Below the pieces are notes generated by a model. That model saw only the letters and a program-made list of their open reading frames with translations, was not told where the DNA came from and ran no database searches. Below are positions 43,291-51,166 of a DNA stretch of 64,000 nucleotides, in pieces. Source of the stretch: Mesoflavibacter profundi. Its GTDB lineage: Bacteria > Bacteroidota > Bacteroidia > Flavobacteriales > Flavobacteriaceae. The DNA lies in NCBI RefSeq assembly GCF_014764305.1, contig NZ_CP061703.1, positions 2,014,800 to 2,078,799 of the forward strand, read 5' to 3'. A program made the translations under genes and the position numbers. Position 1 is the first letter of the stretch. The number at the start of each line of letters is the position of its first letter.

Positions 43291-44235
43291 ATGAGATTTT
43301 TCCTGACTATCCTTACATTTTTAACCGCTCAAATTTTATTCGCTCAAACAGATTCTATTGTTAAAAACCTTGATACATTAAAGTGGAAACAGGTTAATAG
43401 AGTTGGTATGGATATTAATGAAGTAACCTTTGTTAATTGGAGTGCTGGTGGAGCAAATTCTATTTCAGCTTTATTAGCTATAAATTCAAGTTTAAGATAT
43501 AAAAAAAACAATTTAATTTGGTTTAATGCTATAAAAACAAGATATGGTGTTAATAAACAAGAAAGCCAAAAATTAAGAAAAACAGAAGACGAATTAGAGT
43601 TAATTTCAACTATTGGTTATAGAAGAGATACGTTAACTAATTGGTATTTTTCTGGACGTTTTAATTTTAAAACTCAATATTCTAACGGGTATAATTATCC
43701 AAATAGAGATAATCCAATTTCTAGATTTATGTCACCAGGTTATGTGTTTTTAGGTGGCGGAGCAGAGTATGGTAAAAACATAGAAAAACTGTCTTTTTAT
43801 TTATCGCCATTAACATTTAAAGGAACTTTTGTTTTAGATCAATCCTTAGCAGATAAAGGTGCGTTTGGTGTGACTCCAGCAGTTTATGATACTGATGGTA
43901 ATAAATTGGTAGATGGAGAAACTGTTAGGACAGAAATGGGAATTTTAATTACTAATGCTTACGAGGCACAAGTAATGGATAATATTTATTTAAGAAACCA
44001 ATTAAGTCTTTATACAGATTATCTAAACAGTTTTGGTAATATAGATGTAGATTGGGAAGTTGTATTTGATTTTAAAGTAAACGATTTTGTAAAAGCAACA
44101 TTAGGCTCTCATATAAAGTATGATAATGATGTTAAGATTATTGAAGAAACAGATACCGAAGACGAATTTGTAGAAAAAGGTGCATCTGTACAATGGAAAC
44201 AGCTTTTAGGTATTGGAGTTGTTGTAGATTTTTAA
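43291..44235 (+). CDS. DUF3078 beta-rich envelope protein
   Basis: 314 residues. Signal peptide (MRFFLTILTFLTAQILFAQ), then W..VNRVGMDINEVTFVNWSAGG, the recognisable DUF3078 opening, and a series of amphipathic beta strands with aromatic girdle residues (YFSGRFNFKTQYSNGY, KLSFYLSPLTFKGTFV, FVKATLGSHIKYDNDV). It ends in a strand with a C-terminal Phe (GIGVVVDF), as outer-membrane barrels do. Probably an outer-membrane protein of unknown function. It converges on the ABC ATPase gene with a single base between. Confidence 0.85.
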   Translation: MRFFLTILTFLTAQILFAQTDSIVKNLDTLKWKQVNRVGMDINEVTFVNWSAGGANSISALLAINSSLRYKKNNLIWFNAIKTRYGVNKQESQKLRKTEDELELISTIGYRRDTLTNWYFSGRFNFKTQYSNGYNYPNRDNPISRFMSPGYVFLGGGAEYGKNIEKLSFYLSPLTFKGTFVLDQSLADKGAFGVTPAVYDTDGNKLVDGETVRTEMGILITNAYEAQVMDNIYLRNQLSLYTDYLNSFGNIDVDWEVVFDFKVNDFVKATLGSHIKYDNDVKIIEETDTEDEFVEKGASVQWKQLLGIGVVVDF

Positions 44236-44236
44236 A

Positions 44237-44896
44237 CTACAAAGTTCCAAAACTTAAATAATTATAAGACTCCAACTCCTTAATGTGATTTATTAGTTTA
44301 GTGCAGCCATTTTTTAATAAATAAATTTGGTCTGCAATATCTATAACTTCATTATAACTATGATCTGTTAATACAATAGCTTTTGTCTTATTAACTCTTT
44401 TTATTATCTGTTTTATTTTTTCTATGTAAATAGGAGAAATATTAGAAAACGGTTCGTCTAACAAGACTAAATTAGAAGGTGTATTTAAGATTAAATAAAT
44501 TTCAATTACGCGTCTTTCTCCGCCAGATAAATAATTAATTGTTTTGCTCTTGTATGTCTTAAATTCTGGGAATTTAGCTTCAAAATCTTTCCAGCTAACC
44601 TTATAAAGCTTAAAAAGTTTGTTAATATTAATTTGATTAGGCGTAAAATAAAATTGAGGTAAATAAGCCACTTGATTAGTTAAATAAAGTGCCTTAGTAA
44701 TAGGTTTATTATTAATTCTAATCAACGCGTATTTGGAAGATAAAGATCCAAAAATAATAGATAGTAAACAGCTTTTGCCACAACCATTACGTCCTAAAAT
44801 TCCGGTAATTGTATTAGTTTGTGCTTTTAGGTAAACACCATTTAAAATGGTTTTTTTATTAAAATAAAGTTCTACATTATCAATTTCAAAAACCAA
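44237..44896 (-). CDS. ABC transporter ATP-binding protein
   Basis: 219 residues, one nucleotide-binding domain: Walker A GILGRNGCGKSCLL, Q-loop VAYLPQFYFTPNQ, signature YLSGGERRV, Walker B LVLLDEPFSN, H-loop VLTDHSYNEV. The Asn after Walker B replaces the usual Leu-Asp context of the D-loop. It lies 3 bases behind a 97-residue membrane protein that may be its partner; no full-size permease is adjacent, so the transported substrate, or a non-transport role, cannot be judged. Confidence 0.85.
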   Translation of the reverse strand: MVFEIDNVELYFNKKTILNGVYLKAQTNTITGILGRNGCGKSCLLSIIFGSLSSKYALIRINNKPITKALYLTNQVAYLPQFYFTPNQININKLFKLYKVSWKDFEAKFPEFKTYKSKTINYLSGGERRVIEIYLILNTPSNLVLLDEPFSNISPIYIEKIKQIIKRVNKTKAIVLTDHSYNEVIDIADQIYLLKNGCTKLINHIKELESYNYLSFGTL

Positions 44897-44899
44897 AAT

Positions 44900-45193
44900 C
44901 TAAATAAAAGTTGAAATTAAACTTACAAAAAGGATGGTAATCACTGCATCAATTAAATAAATACTAGCAAACAATTTAAAATTAGAAATCCCTAAATTAT
45001 TAAAGAAAATTAAGCGCTGTTTAGCTTTGGTTTGACTAATAAAATAATATAAAAAACAAAGTATAAAAAGCTTGTTTACAAGTATTAAAGCAATGTTTTG
45101 TATCCCTAAAATTAAAAATATAACATTTATAACAACAGACCAATTTATAATTGGACGGTAGAAAAATAGTACAGATTTAAACAAGTTAGTCAT
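44900..45193 (-). CDS. Small membrane protein next to the ABC ATPase
   Basis: 97 residues with three probable membrane helices (about 15-35, 38-55 and 75-97) and a basic loop QTKAKQRLIFFNNLGISN between the second and third. I do not recognise a family. The loop, with LxNLGIS followed by a helix, is loosely like the coupling segment of ABC permeases. The 3-base gap to the ATPase suggests the two work together, but no homology supports this. Confidence 0.65.
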   Translation of the reverse strand: MTNLFKSVLFFYRPIINWSVVINVIFLILGIQNIALILVNKLFILCFLYYFISQTKAKQRLIFFNNLGISNFKLFASIYLIDAVITILFVSLISTFI

Positions 45194-45288
45194 GGCTTTA
45201 GAACGTTAATTTAATGTAAATATTTTAATGTGTAGAGCATTCATTCAATATTATTATTAACTTAGAGTGATAATTGCCCAACTAACCA

Positions 45289-45984
45289 ATGAGCAAAAAA
45301 ACGCTATTAATACTAACCATTCTTATTGCTATTGTAAATTTTATTTCGGTAGCTTACTTCTCTTTGTTTGCTAATCGATTAATACGATTATTAACAATAT
45401 TGTTTTATTTTGTTTTACTTTTTAATTTCCATCAGAAGTATAGTAAATACGTACGTTTAGCGTTTATACCTTTTATCATATCTAGTGTATTGGTTTTTAA
45501 CTATGAAAATGTACTTTTTAATTGTTTAACCTCTTTAGTAAAAATAGTTGGTTATCTATTACTATTTATAATCGCAATAAAAAAGTTTAATTACAGCAAA
45601 ACCAATAAATTAATATTCATTTTTTTTATGTTTTTGGCATTGCTTAATCTTTACGCATTAAGCCAATTAGTTCATTTTGTAGAGCATTTAAATAGTGATT
45701 ACCCTTTACATAGATATGTAATTTATACACACGGGATTGTATTATTAATACTATGTTTTTTTACAGGAAATGCCAATTTTACAAAACCATCCAAACGTAC
45801 TTTGTATTTTTCTTTAATGGTGTTTGGGTTTGCATTTTCAGATCTATCTGCAGTGTTGGCTTATTATTTTGATATACTTCCATTATCAATATTCCACAGG
45901 TTTTTGTTTGTTTTTTCATGTTATTATTCGGTAAGATATATCATGACAAGAGACTATCCTAAAGTGAAAAATTACCTAAAATAA
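45289..45984 (+). CDS. Polytopic membrane protein (YhhN-like, tentative)
   Basis: 231 residues, seven or eight membrane helices with short basic loops. Start ATG 45289 (MSKKTLLILTILIAIVNFIS). The overall spacing and late segment GFAFSDLSAVLAYYFDILP resemble the YhhN/TMEM86 lysoplasmalogenase family (S-D motif in a late helix), but conserved residues are too few to be sure. The function is open. Divergent from the ABC pair; prfA follows with its own promoter. Confidence 0.6.
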   Translation: MSKKTLLILTILIAIVNFISVAYFSLFANRLIRLLTILFYFVLLFNFHQKYSKYVRLAFIPFIISSVLVFNYENVLFNCLTSLVKIVGYLLLFIIAIKKFNYSKTNKLIFIFFMFLALLNLYALSQLVHFVEHLNSDYPLHRYVIYTHGIVLLILCFFTGNANFTKPSKRTLYFSLMVFGFAFSDLSAVLAYYFDILPLSIFHRFLFVFSCYYSVRYIMTRDYPKVKNYLK

Positions 45985-46023
45985 ATCACTACAAAGCAAT
46001 AGATATTCAATACACAATAAATA

Positions 46024-46066
46024 TTGCAAATTCATAAATTATCGTATTTTTGTTGCTCAACAAAAA
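46024..46066 (+). promoter_or_regulatory. prfA promoter with overlapping dyad
   Basis: TTG (46024-46026), 18-base spacer, TATTTTTG (46045-46052). Overlapping the -7 box and start point is the dyad TTTTTGTTG-CT-CAACAAAAA (46047-46066), positioned as a repressor site would be. It ends 5 bases before the ATG. Confidence 0.6.
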
Positions 46067-46071
46067 GATAG

Positions 46072-47148
46072 ATGTTAGACAAGTTACAAATTGTAAAACA
46101 ACGTTTTGATGAGGTTAGTGATTTAATTATTCAACCGGATATTATATCAGATCAAAAGCGTTATGTAGAGTTAAATAAAGAATATAAAGACCTTCGTGTG
46201 TTAATGGACAAACGCGAAGAGTATATAGAGCTTACCAATAATTTAAAAGAAGCAGAAGAAATTATCTCTGACGGAAGCGATGCCGAAATGGTCGAAATGG
46301 CAAAAATGCAATACGACGAAGCTAAAGACGGAATTCCAAAATTAGAAGAAGAAATCCGTATGCTTCTTATCCCTAAAGATCCGCAAGATGCTAAAAATGC
46401 GGTAGTCGAATTACGTGCTGGAACAGGTGGAGACGAAGCAAGTATCTTTGCAGGAGATTTATTTAGAATGTATAGCAAATATTGCGAAGGTAAAGGCTGG
46501 AAAGTAGATGTTGTAGATTATAGCGAAGGTACAAATGGCGGTTTTAAAGAAATTCAATTTGAAGTGTCTGGAGAAGACGTTTACGGAACTTTAAAATTTG
46601 AAGCTGGTGTACATCGTGTACAACGTGTCCCACAAACCGAAACTCAAGGTCGTGTACATACCAGTGCAGCAACATGTATGGTATTTCCAGAAGCAGAAGA
46701 GTTTGATGTAGAGATAGATCCTAAAGATGTTCGTATAGATTATTTCTGTTCTTCAGGACCTGGTGGACAATCTGTAAACACAACCTATTCGGCAGTACGT
46801 TTAACACATATTCCAACAGGATTAGTAGCGCAATGTCAAGACCAAAAGTCGCAACATAAAAACAAAGAAAAAGCGTTTAAAGTATTACGTTCTAGATTGT
46901 ACGATTTAGAGTTAGCAAAGAAGATGGAAGAAGAAGCTGCTTTAAGAGGAACAATGGTAACAAGTGGTGATAGAAGTGCAAAGATTAGAACTTACAACTA
47001 TCCGCAAGGACGTGTTACAGATCACCGTATTGGATTAACATTATACGATTTGTCAAATATCGTAAACGGAGATATTCAAAAAATTATAGACGAATTACAG
47101 CTAGCAGAAAACACAGAAAAGTTAAAAGCTAGTGACGAAACTATTTAA
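46072..47148 (+). CDS. prfA: Peptide chain release factor 1
   Basis: 358 residues, the normal RF1 length. Helical domain 1 (1-~110) precedes the core with [20 protein letters not shown], whose P-x-T tripeptide (PQT) marks RF1 rather than RF2 (SPF), and the catalytic [11 protein letters not shown] that triggers peptidyl-tRNA hydrolysis. It reads UAA and UAG stops. A terminator and a REP-like hairpin follow, before pyrF. Confidence 0.97.
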   Translation: MLDKLQIVKQRFDEVSDLIIQPDIISDQKRYVELNKEYKDLRVLMDKREEYIELTNNLKEAEEIISDGSDAEMVEMAKMQYDEAKDGIPKLEEEIRMLLIPKDPQDAKNAVVELRAGTGGDEASIFAGDLFRMYSKYCEGKGWKVDVVDYSEGTNGGFKEIQFEVSGEDVYGTLKFEAGVHRVQRVPQTETQGRVHTSAATCMVFPEAEEFDVEIDPKDVRIDYFCSSGPGGQSVNTTYSAVRLTHIPTGLVAQCQDQKSQHKNKEKAFKVLRSRLYDLELAKKMEEEAALRGTMVTSGDRSAKIRTYNYPQGRVTDHRIGLTLYDLSNIVNGDIQKIIDELQLAENTEKLKASDETI

Positions 47149-47151
47149 AAT

Positions 47152-47177
47152 CAAGCCTCTTTTTTGAGGCTTTTTTA
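47152..47177 (+). terminator. Intrinsic terminator of prfA
   Basis: AAGCCTC / GAGGCTT stem, T-loop, T6 run, a few bases past the stop. Confidence 0.9.
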
Positions 47178-47182
47178 TTTGT

Positions 47183-47204
47183 CATTCCTGCGAAAGCAGG
47201 AATC
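47183..47204. repeat. REP-like palindrome, intact copy
   Basis: ATTCCTGC-GAAA-GCAGGAAT, a perfect 8-bp stem with a GAAA tetraloop (47184-47203). Decayed relatives lie at 20671 and 23140. Confidence 0.7.
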
Positions 47205-47258
47205 TATAAAAAAGAAAATAAAACTAAGATTAACATCTTTTTAGTCTGTATATCAATC

Positions 47259-48074
47259 ATGACAACACAACAACTAATAGACCAAATCAAAAAAAAGAAA
47301 TCCTTCCTTTGTGTTGGGTTAGATGTAGATTTAAATAAAATTCCTCAACATTTATTACAAACCGAAGATCCAATTTTCGAGTTTAATAAAGCCATAATAG
47401 ATGCAACACATCATCTTTGTGTGGCATACAAACCAAATATTGCATTTTTTGAAGCTTACGGTTTAAAAGGTTGGCAAGCTTTAGAAAAAACAATCAATTA
47501 TTTAAACGAAAATCATCCAGAAATTTTCACAATAGCAGATGCAAAACGTGGTGATATAGGTAATACAAGTACCATGTATGCAAAAGCTTTTTTTGAAGAT
47601 TTAGCGTTTGATAGCGTGACAATTGCGCCATATATGGGTAAAGATTCAGTCGAACCTTTTTTAGCGTTTAAAGACAAACACACCATTCTTTTAGCATTAA
47701 CATCTAATCAAGGTGCATTCGATTTTCAAACTAAGCTTGTAGAAGGTAAAGAACTTTACAAACAAGTATTAGAAACGTCTAAAACTTACACAAATTCAGA
47801 AAACTTAATGTACGTAGTTGGTGCTACAAAAGCTGAATATCTATCTGAAATAAGGCAAATAATACCAGATAGTTTCTTGTTAGTTCCTGGAGTTGGAGCA
47901 CAAGGCGGTAATCTTCAAGACGTGTGTAAATATGGTATGACTAAAGATGTAGGATTATTAATCAACTCGTCTAGAGGAATTATTTATGCTTCAAATCAAG
48001 AAGATTTTGCACAAGCAGCAGCTCAAAAAGCAGAAGCGTTACAAAAAGAAATGCAAGCAATTTTAGAAGCGTAA
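47259..48074 (+). CDS. pyrF: Orotidine 5'-phosphate decarboxylase (type 2)
   Basis: 271 residues, the longer subfamily 2 form. Seen: [28 protein letters not shown], the catalytic block [12 protein letters not shown] (Asp-x-Lys...Asp), [15 protein letters not shown] and VPGVGAQGG with [11 protein letters not shown] (phosphate grip). It converts OMP to UMP, the last pyrimidine step. The last base of its stop is shared with the ATG of the next gene, so the two are translationally coupled. Confidence 0.96.
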   Translation: MTTQQLIDQIKKKKSFLCVGLDVDLNKIPQHLLQTEDPIFEFNKAIIDATHHLCVAYKPNIAFFEAYGLKGWQALEKTINYLNENHPEIFTIADAKRGDIGNTSTMYAKAFFEDLAFDSVTIAPYMGKDSVEPFLAFKDKHTILLALTSNQGAFDFQTKLVEGKELYKQVLETSKTYTNSENLMYVVGATKAEYLSEIRQIIPDSFLLVPGVGAQGGNLQDVCKYGMTKDVGLLINSSRGIIYASNQEDFAQAAAQKAEALQKEMQAILEA

Positions 48075-48874
48075 TGATTGACCAATTGGGTAATCCAATA
48101 GATATAAGTGTTACGCCAAAACGCATAGTTAGTTTAGTGCCTTCTCAAACCGAATTACTTTATGATTTAGGTTTAGAAGAAAGCATTGTTGGTATTACTA
48201 AATTTTGTGTGCATCCATTTCATTTTAAAAGCACCAAACAAATAGTTGGCGGAACTAAAAACATTAAAATAGATAAAATAAAGCAGCTTAATCCTGATAT
48301 TATTTTATGTAATAAAGAAGAAAATACGCCAGAAATTGTGAAGGCTTGTCAAGAGATTTGTCAAGTTCATGTGTCAGATATTGTAACCATAGAAGACTGT
48401 TTACAATTAATAACAGATTATGGTGTCATCTTTAAAAAACGCACTAATGCACAACGTATTACAGATAAAATTCAATTTCATCTAAATAATTTTAAAACAT
48501 TTATTAAAGACCAAGACGTTTTAAAAGTTGCTTATTTTATATGGAGAGAACCTTGGATGGTGGCAGCAAATAATACGTTTATCAATCATTTACTTCAATT
48601 AAATAAATACGACAACATTTACGCCAATTTAGAGCGTTATCCTGAAGTCGAAATAAAAAAAATAAGATTAGAAGGCGATCCAGAAATTGTCTTTTTATCA
48701 AGCGAACCTTATCCTTTTAAAGACGAACATGCTTTTGAAATTGGTCGTAAAACACATCACGCAAAAACCGTTTTTGTAGACGGAGAATATTTTTCGTGGT
48801 ATGGCTCTAGACTAATAAAAGCGTTTGACTATTTTATTAAACTAAGACATAGATTGGGAAGTATCTCTGACTAA
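48074..48874 (+). CDS. Helical-backbone metal receptor / BtuF-like binding protein
   Basis: 266 residues: two alpha/beta lobes joined by a long helix (TNAQRITDKIQFHLNNFKTFI). Seen: PKRIVSLVPSQTELLYDLGL and VVG-type VGITKFCVHP, then LNPDIILCNKEEN, and the second lobe YFIWREPWMVAANNTFINHLL. This is the TroA/BtuF fold that binds cobalamin, haem or siderophore-metal in ABC import. There is no signal peptide or lipobox, so it appears cytoplasmic, which is odd for a binding protein but seen in some flavobacterial members. One-base overlap with pyrF; converges with the next gene. Confidence 0.82.
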   Translation: MIDQLGNPIDISVTPKRIVSLVPSQTELLYDLGLEESIVGITKFCVHPFHFKSTKQIVGGTKNIKIDKIKQLNPDIILCNKEENTPEIVKACQEICQVHVSDIVTIEDCLQLITDYGVIFKKRTNAQRITDKIQFHLNNFKTFIKDQDVLKVAYFIWREPWMVAANNTFINHLLQLNKYDNIYANLERYPEVEIKKIRLEGDPEIVFLSSEPYPFKDEHAFEIGRKTHHAKTVFVDGEYFSWYGSRLIKAFDYFIKLRHRLGSISD

Positions 48875-49039
48875 AAATTTAAGCTTATTTAATTTATCAA
48901 GAATTTTAATAGCTCTAAATTCAGACATATCACTTTCTTCATGATTAGTTTGGCGTAGGTTATAAGCTTCTTCAACAAGTTGCTTGTATCGCTTGTTAAG
49001 CTTTAGTTGTTGCTGCTTTAAAAGATCACGACGACTCAT
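48842..49039 (-). CDS. Lacal_2735-like small helical protein
   Basis: 65 residues and highly charged; a coiled-coil pattern LNKRYKQLVEEAYNLRQTN...AIKILDKLNKL matches the small Lacal_2735-type proteins of Flavobacteriaceae (K-Y-x-x-L-x-E-A-x-x-L with a later S-D block, here ESDMSEF). Function unknown. Its 3' end overlaps the convergent BtuF-like gene by 33 bases. A terminator-bearing leader or small RNA lies just upstream. Confidence 0.65.
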   Translation of the reverse strand: MSRRDLLKQQQLKLNKRYKQLVEEAYNLRQTNHEESDMSEFRAIKILDKLNKLKFLVRDTSQSMS

Positions 49040-49121
49040 ATTTATTGGGTTGATTTTCAGTTATTTAAATTAGTTTATTTATTTGAAGAAAAAAAATAAA
49101 ATCTAATTTTTTTGCATAAAA

Positions 49122-49216
49122 AAAAGAGTCTATATCATTTCCCTAAATACAGACTCTTTAAATAACTAACTAAACTAACTCAAGTAAAAGAAAACGATAA
49201 CGTCTTTACTCTTGTG
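49122..49216 (-). ncRNA. Candidate small RNA or attenuated leader
   Basis: On the minus strand a -7-like CATCTTTG (49222-49229; one mismatch) is followed by ~95 bases without an ORF. These contain tandem AACTA-type repeats (49163-49180 on the plus strand) and end in a hairpin AAAGAGTCT / AGACTCTTT with a 19-base loop and a T8 run. This is the shape of a short independent transcript, or of an attenuator before the Lacal_2735-like gene at 49039. No RNA family was confirmed. Confidence 0.45.
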
Positions 49217-49286
49217 CGATGCAAAGATGTTACAATTTCTAATTTCAAATGTTACGTTAACATTATGCAATCATTATTTTAAAAAG

Positions 49287-49988
49287 TTAATCTTGTAACG
49301 CAAATACTTTTTTAAGCAAATCAGTTGCTCTAGAGCTTACTTTATTACGTATTTCGCCTTCTTCAACAGCAATCATGGTGTAAACACCTTTTAAAGCTTC
49401 GGTTGTAACGTAATCTGTTAAATCTGGATTTACATTATTTGTAAACGGAATATTATTGTACTTGTTAATTAAGTTTTCCCAAATTTGATCAGCACCAACT
49501 TTAGCAAAACTGTTTTTAATTACAGGATTAAATTTATTATAAAGTTCGGTTTGTGTTCTTGATTTTAAATACTCTGTAGCAGCTTTATCGTTACCCAATA
49601 AAATGTTTTTAGCATCGGTAAACGTAATGCCTTTAACAGCGTTTACAAAAATAGGAGTTGCTTCGCTAACAGCATCTTCCGCAGCACGATTTAATACTTT
49701 AAGACCTTCGTCTGCAAGACTACTTAATCCAATATCACGTAAAGCTTTATCTACTTTTTGTAATTCTTCAGGAAGTAAAATTTTAACCAATTCGTTTTTA
49801 TAAAACCCATCGGTTTGAGTTAATTTAGACACTTGTTTGTCTATTCCTAAATCTAAAGCTTGACGTAAACCGTTAGCTATATCCAATTCAGATACTGTTC
49901 CGCCTTGTGGTAATTGGCTAACAACACCTTGTAATTCTGCACAAGAAGTGACAGAAATTAGTAATATAAAAGCAAAAATTCGTTTCAT
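49287..49988 (-). CDS. DUF4197 lipoprotein
   Basis: 233 residues. The signal sequence ends in the lipobox SVTSCAEL. The mature part is all-helical with the DUF4197 landmarks ISxGLRQAL-type IANGLRQALDLGIDKQVSKL, KILLPEELQKVDKALRDIG, FNRAAEDA-like LNRAAEDAVSEATPIF, and DYVTTEALKGVYTMIAVEE near the C-terminus. Periplasmic or outer-membrane anchored, function unknown. It stands alone, with structured inverted repeats upstream. Confidence 0.88.
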   Translation of the reverse strand: MKRIFAFILLISVTSCAELQGVVSQLPQGGTVSELDIANGLRQALDLGIDKQVSKLTQTDGFYKNELVKILLPEELQKVDKALRDIGLSSLADEGLKVLNRAAEDAVSEATPIFVNAVKGITFTDAKNILLGNDKAATEYLKSRTQTELYNKFNPVIKNSFAKVGADQIWENLINKYNNIPFTNNVNPDLTDYVTTEALKGVYTMIAVEEGEIRNKVSSRATDLLKKVFALQD

Positions 49989-50032
49989 TATAAAATATTT
50001 AGAGGCTAAAGGTACTAATTATTAGGGCAAAT

Positions 50033-50076
50033 ATTTTGTTAAACTTAAGTTGTCTTCAACGTAAGTTTAACAAAAT
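50033..50076. repeat. Long perfect inverted repeat between purU and DUF4197
   Basis: ATTTTGTTAAACTTA / TAAGTTTAACAAAAT, 15 bp perfect, continued after one mismatch by GTTG-TCTT-CAAC. No T run on the minus strand, so it is not a standard terminator. Confidence 0.6.
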
Positions 50077-50097
50077 ACCACGCTTTCGGCAGTCGCT

Positions 50098-50130
50098 TTT
50101 TTGTGTTGCATAGGTGCAACAACACAAAAA
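50098..50130. repeat. Second hairpin between purU and DUF4197
   Basis: TTTTTGTG-TTGCA-TAGG-TGCAA-(CAA bulge)-CACAAAAA. It is 41 bases past the purU stop on the minus strand; possibly a purU transcript end or a REP-like element. Confidence 0.5.
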
Positions 50131-50171
50131 GAGCTTCAACAAAGCCTCAATCGTTTTTGCAAAGCCAAGGA

Positions 50172-51020
50172 TTAAGAAAAAATCACAGTCTTATTATTAA
50201 ACACCATAACTTTTCTTTTTAAATGAAGTTTAATAGCATTAGCTAAAACTATTTTTTCAAGATCTCTTCCTTTGGCAATCAAATCTTCAATAGCATGTGT
50301 ATGTGATACGCGTTCTACATCTTGTTCAATTATTGGACCAGCATCTAATGCTTCGGTTACATAATGGCTTGTCGCACCAATAATTTTCACACCACGTTTG
50401 TAAGCGCTATGATAAGGTTTTGCACCAACAAAAGCTGGTAAAAACGAGTGATGTATATTAATAATTTTATTAGGATACACATCAATTAATCTATTAGAAA
50501 CAATTTGCATATAACGCGCTAAAACAATAAAGTTTACATGGTGTTTTTTTAATAATTCTAATTGCTTTGTTTCGGCTTCTTCTTTCGTGTCTTTAGTCAC
50601 AGGAATGTGATAAAACGGTATGTTAAAGCTATCTGCAATTGGTTTTAATGTGTTATGATTGCTAATTATAAATGGGATATTTACATGTAATTCACCACTA
50701 TTATAGCGACCTAAAATATCGTATAAGCAATGATCATATTTAGAAACAAAAATGGCCATATTAGGCAAATCTTCGGTGTCGTAAATGCGCCATTTCATCT
50801 TAAATTTTTCAGCTAAAACCGATTTAAAATTAGCTTTAAATGCCATCATGTTAAATTGTTCAAACTCACTTTCTAGACGCATAAAAAATATATCTTGTTC
50901 TCGGTCTACGTGTTGGTCAATATAAACAATGTTTCCGTTGTTATTTGCTATAAAATTGGTAACAGCTGCAATAATTCCAGATTGGTCATTGCAATTAATT
51001 AAAAGCGTTATTTTAGTCAT
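50172..51020 (-). CDS. purU: Formyltetrahydrofolate deformylase
   Basis: 282 residues. The N-terminal ACT domain (about 1-75; LLINCNDQSGIIAAVTNFIA) precedes a formyl-transferase-type catalytic domain with IAIFVSKYDHCLYDIL, PFIISNHNTLKPI, the catalytic block KIINIHHSFLPAFVGAKPY and the Asp motif ATSHYVTEALDAGPIIEQD. It hydrolyses 10-formyl-THF to formate and THF, balancing one-carbon pools and supplying formate for purine synthesis. Divergent from the mutase gene. Confidence 0.96.
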   Translation of the reverse strand: MTKITLLINCNDQSGIIAAVTNFIANNNGNIVYIDQHVDREQDIFFMRLESEFEQFNMMAFKANFKSVLAEKFKMKWRIYDTEDLPNMAIFVSKYDHCLYDILGRYNSGELHVNIPFIISNHNTLKPIADSFNIPFYHIPVTKDTKEEAETKQLELLKKHHVNFIVLARYMQIVSNRLIDVYPNKIINIHHSFLPAFVGAKPYHSAYKRGVKIIGATSHYVTEALDAGPIIEQDVERVSHTHAIEDLIAKGRDLEKIVLANAIKLHLKRKVMVFNNKTVIFS

Positions 51021-51166
51021 AGATCACTTGCATAGTTAGTTAACTAAATTACTATAAAACAGACGAAAAAAAATCTTTATTTATTCTTTTAGAATATTTT
51101 AATTTTAATCGCAATTTTTTTGAATTATCCGTAAATTGCAGCTCTTAAAAAGATAGATTTTTACGA

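Noticed and set aside
45442-45456. TACGTACGT sequence resembling half of the curli operator
   Set aside because: It lies inside a coding sequence without the N4-spaced second half and far from any promoter.
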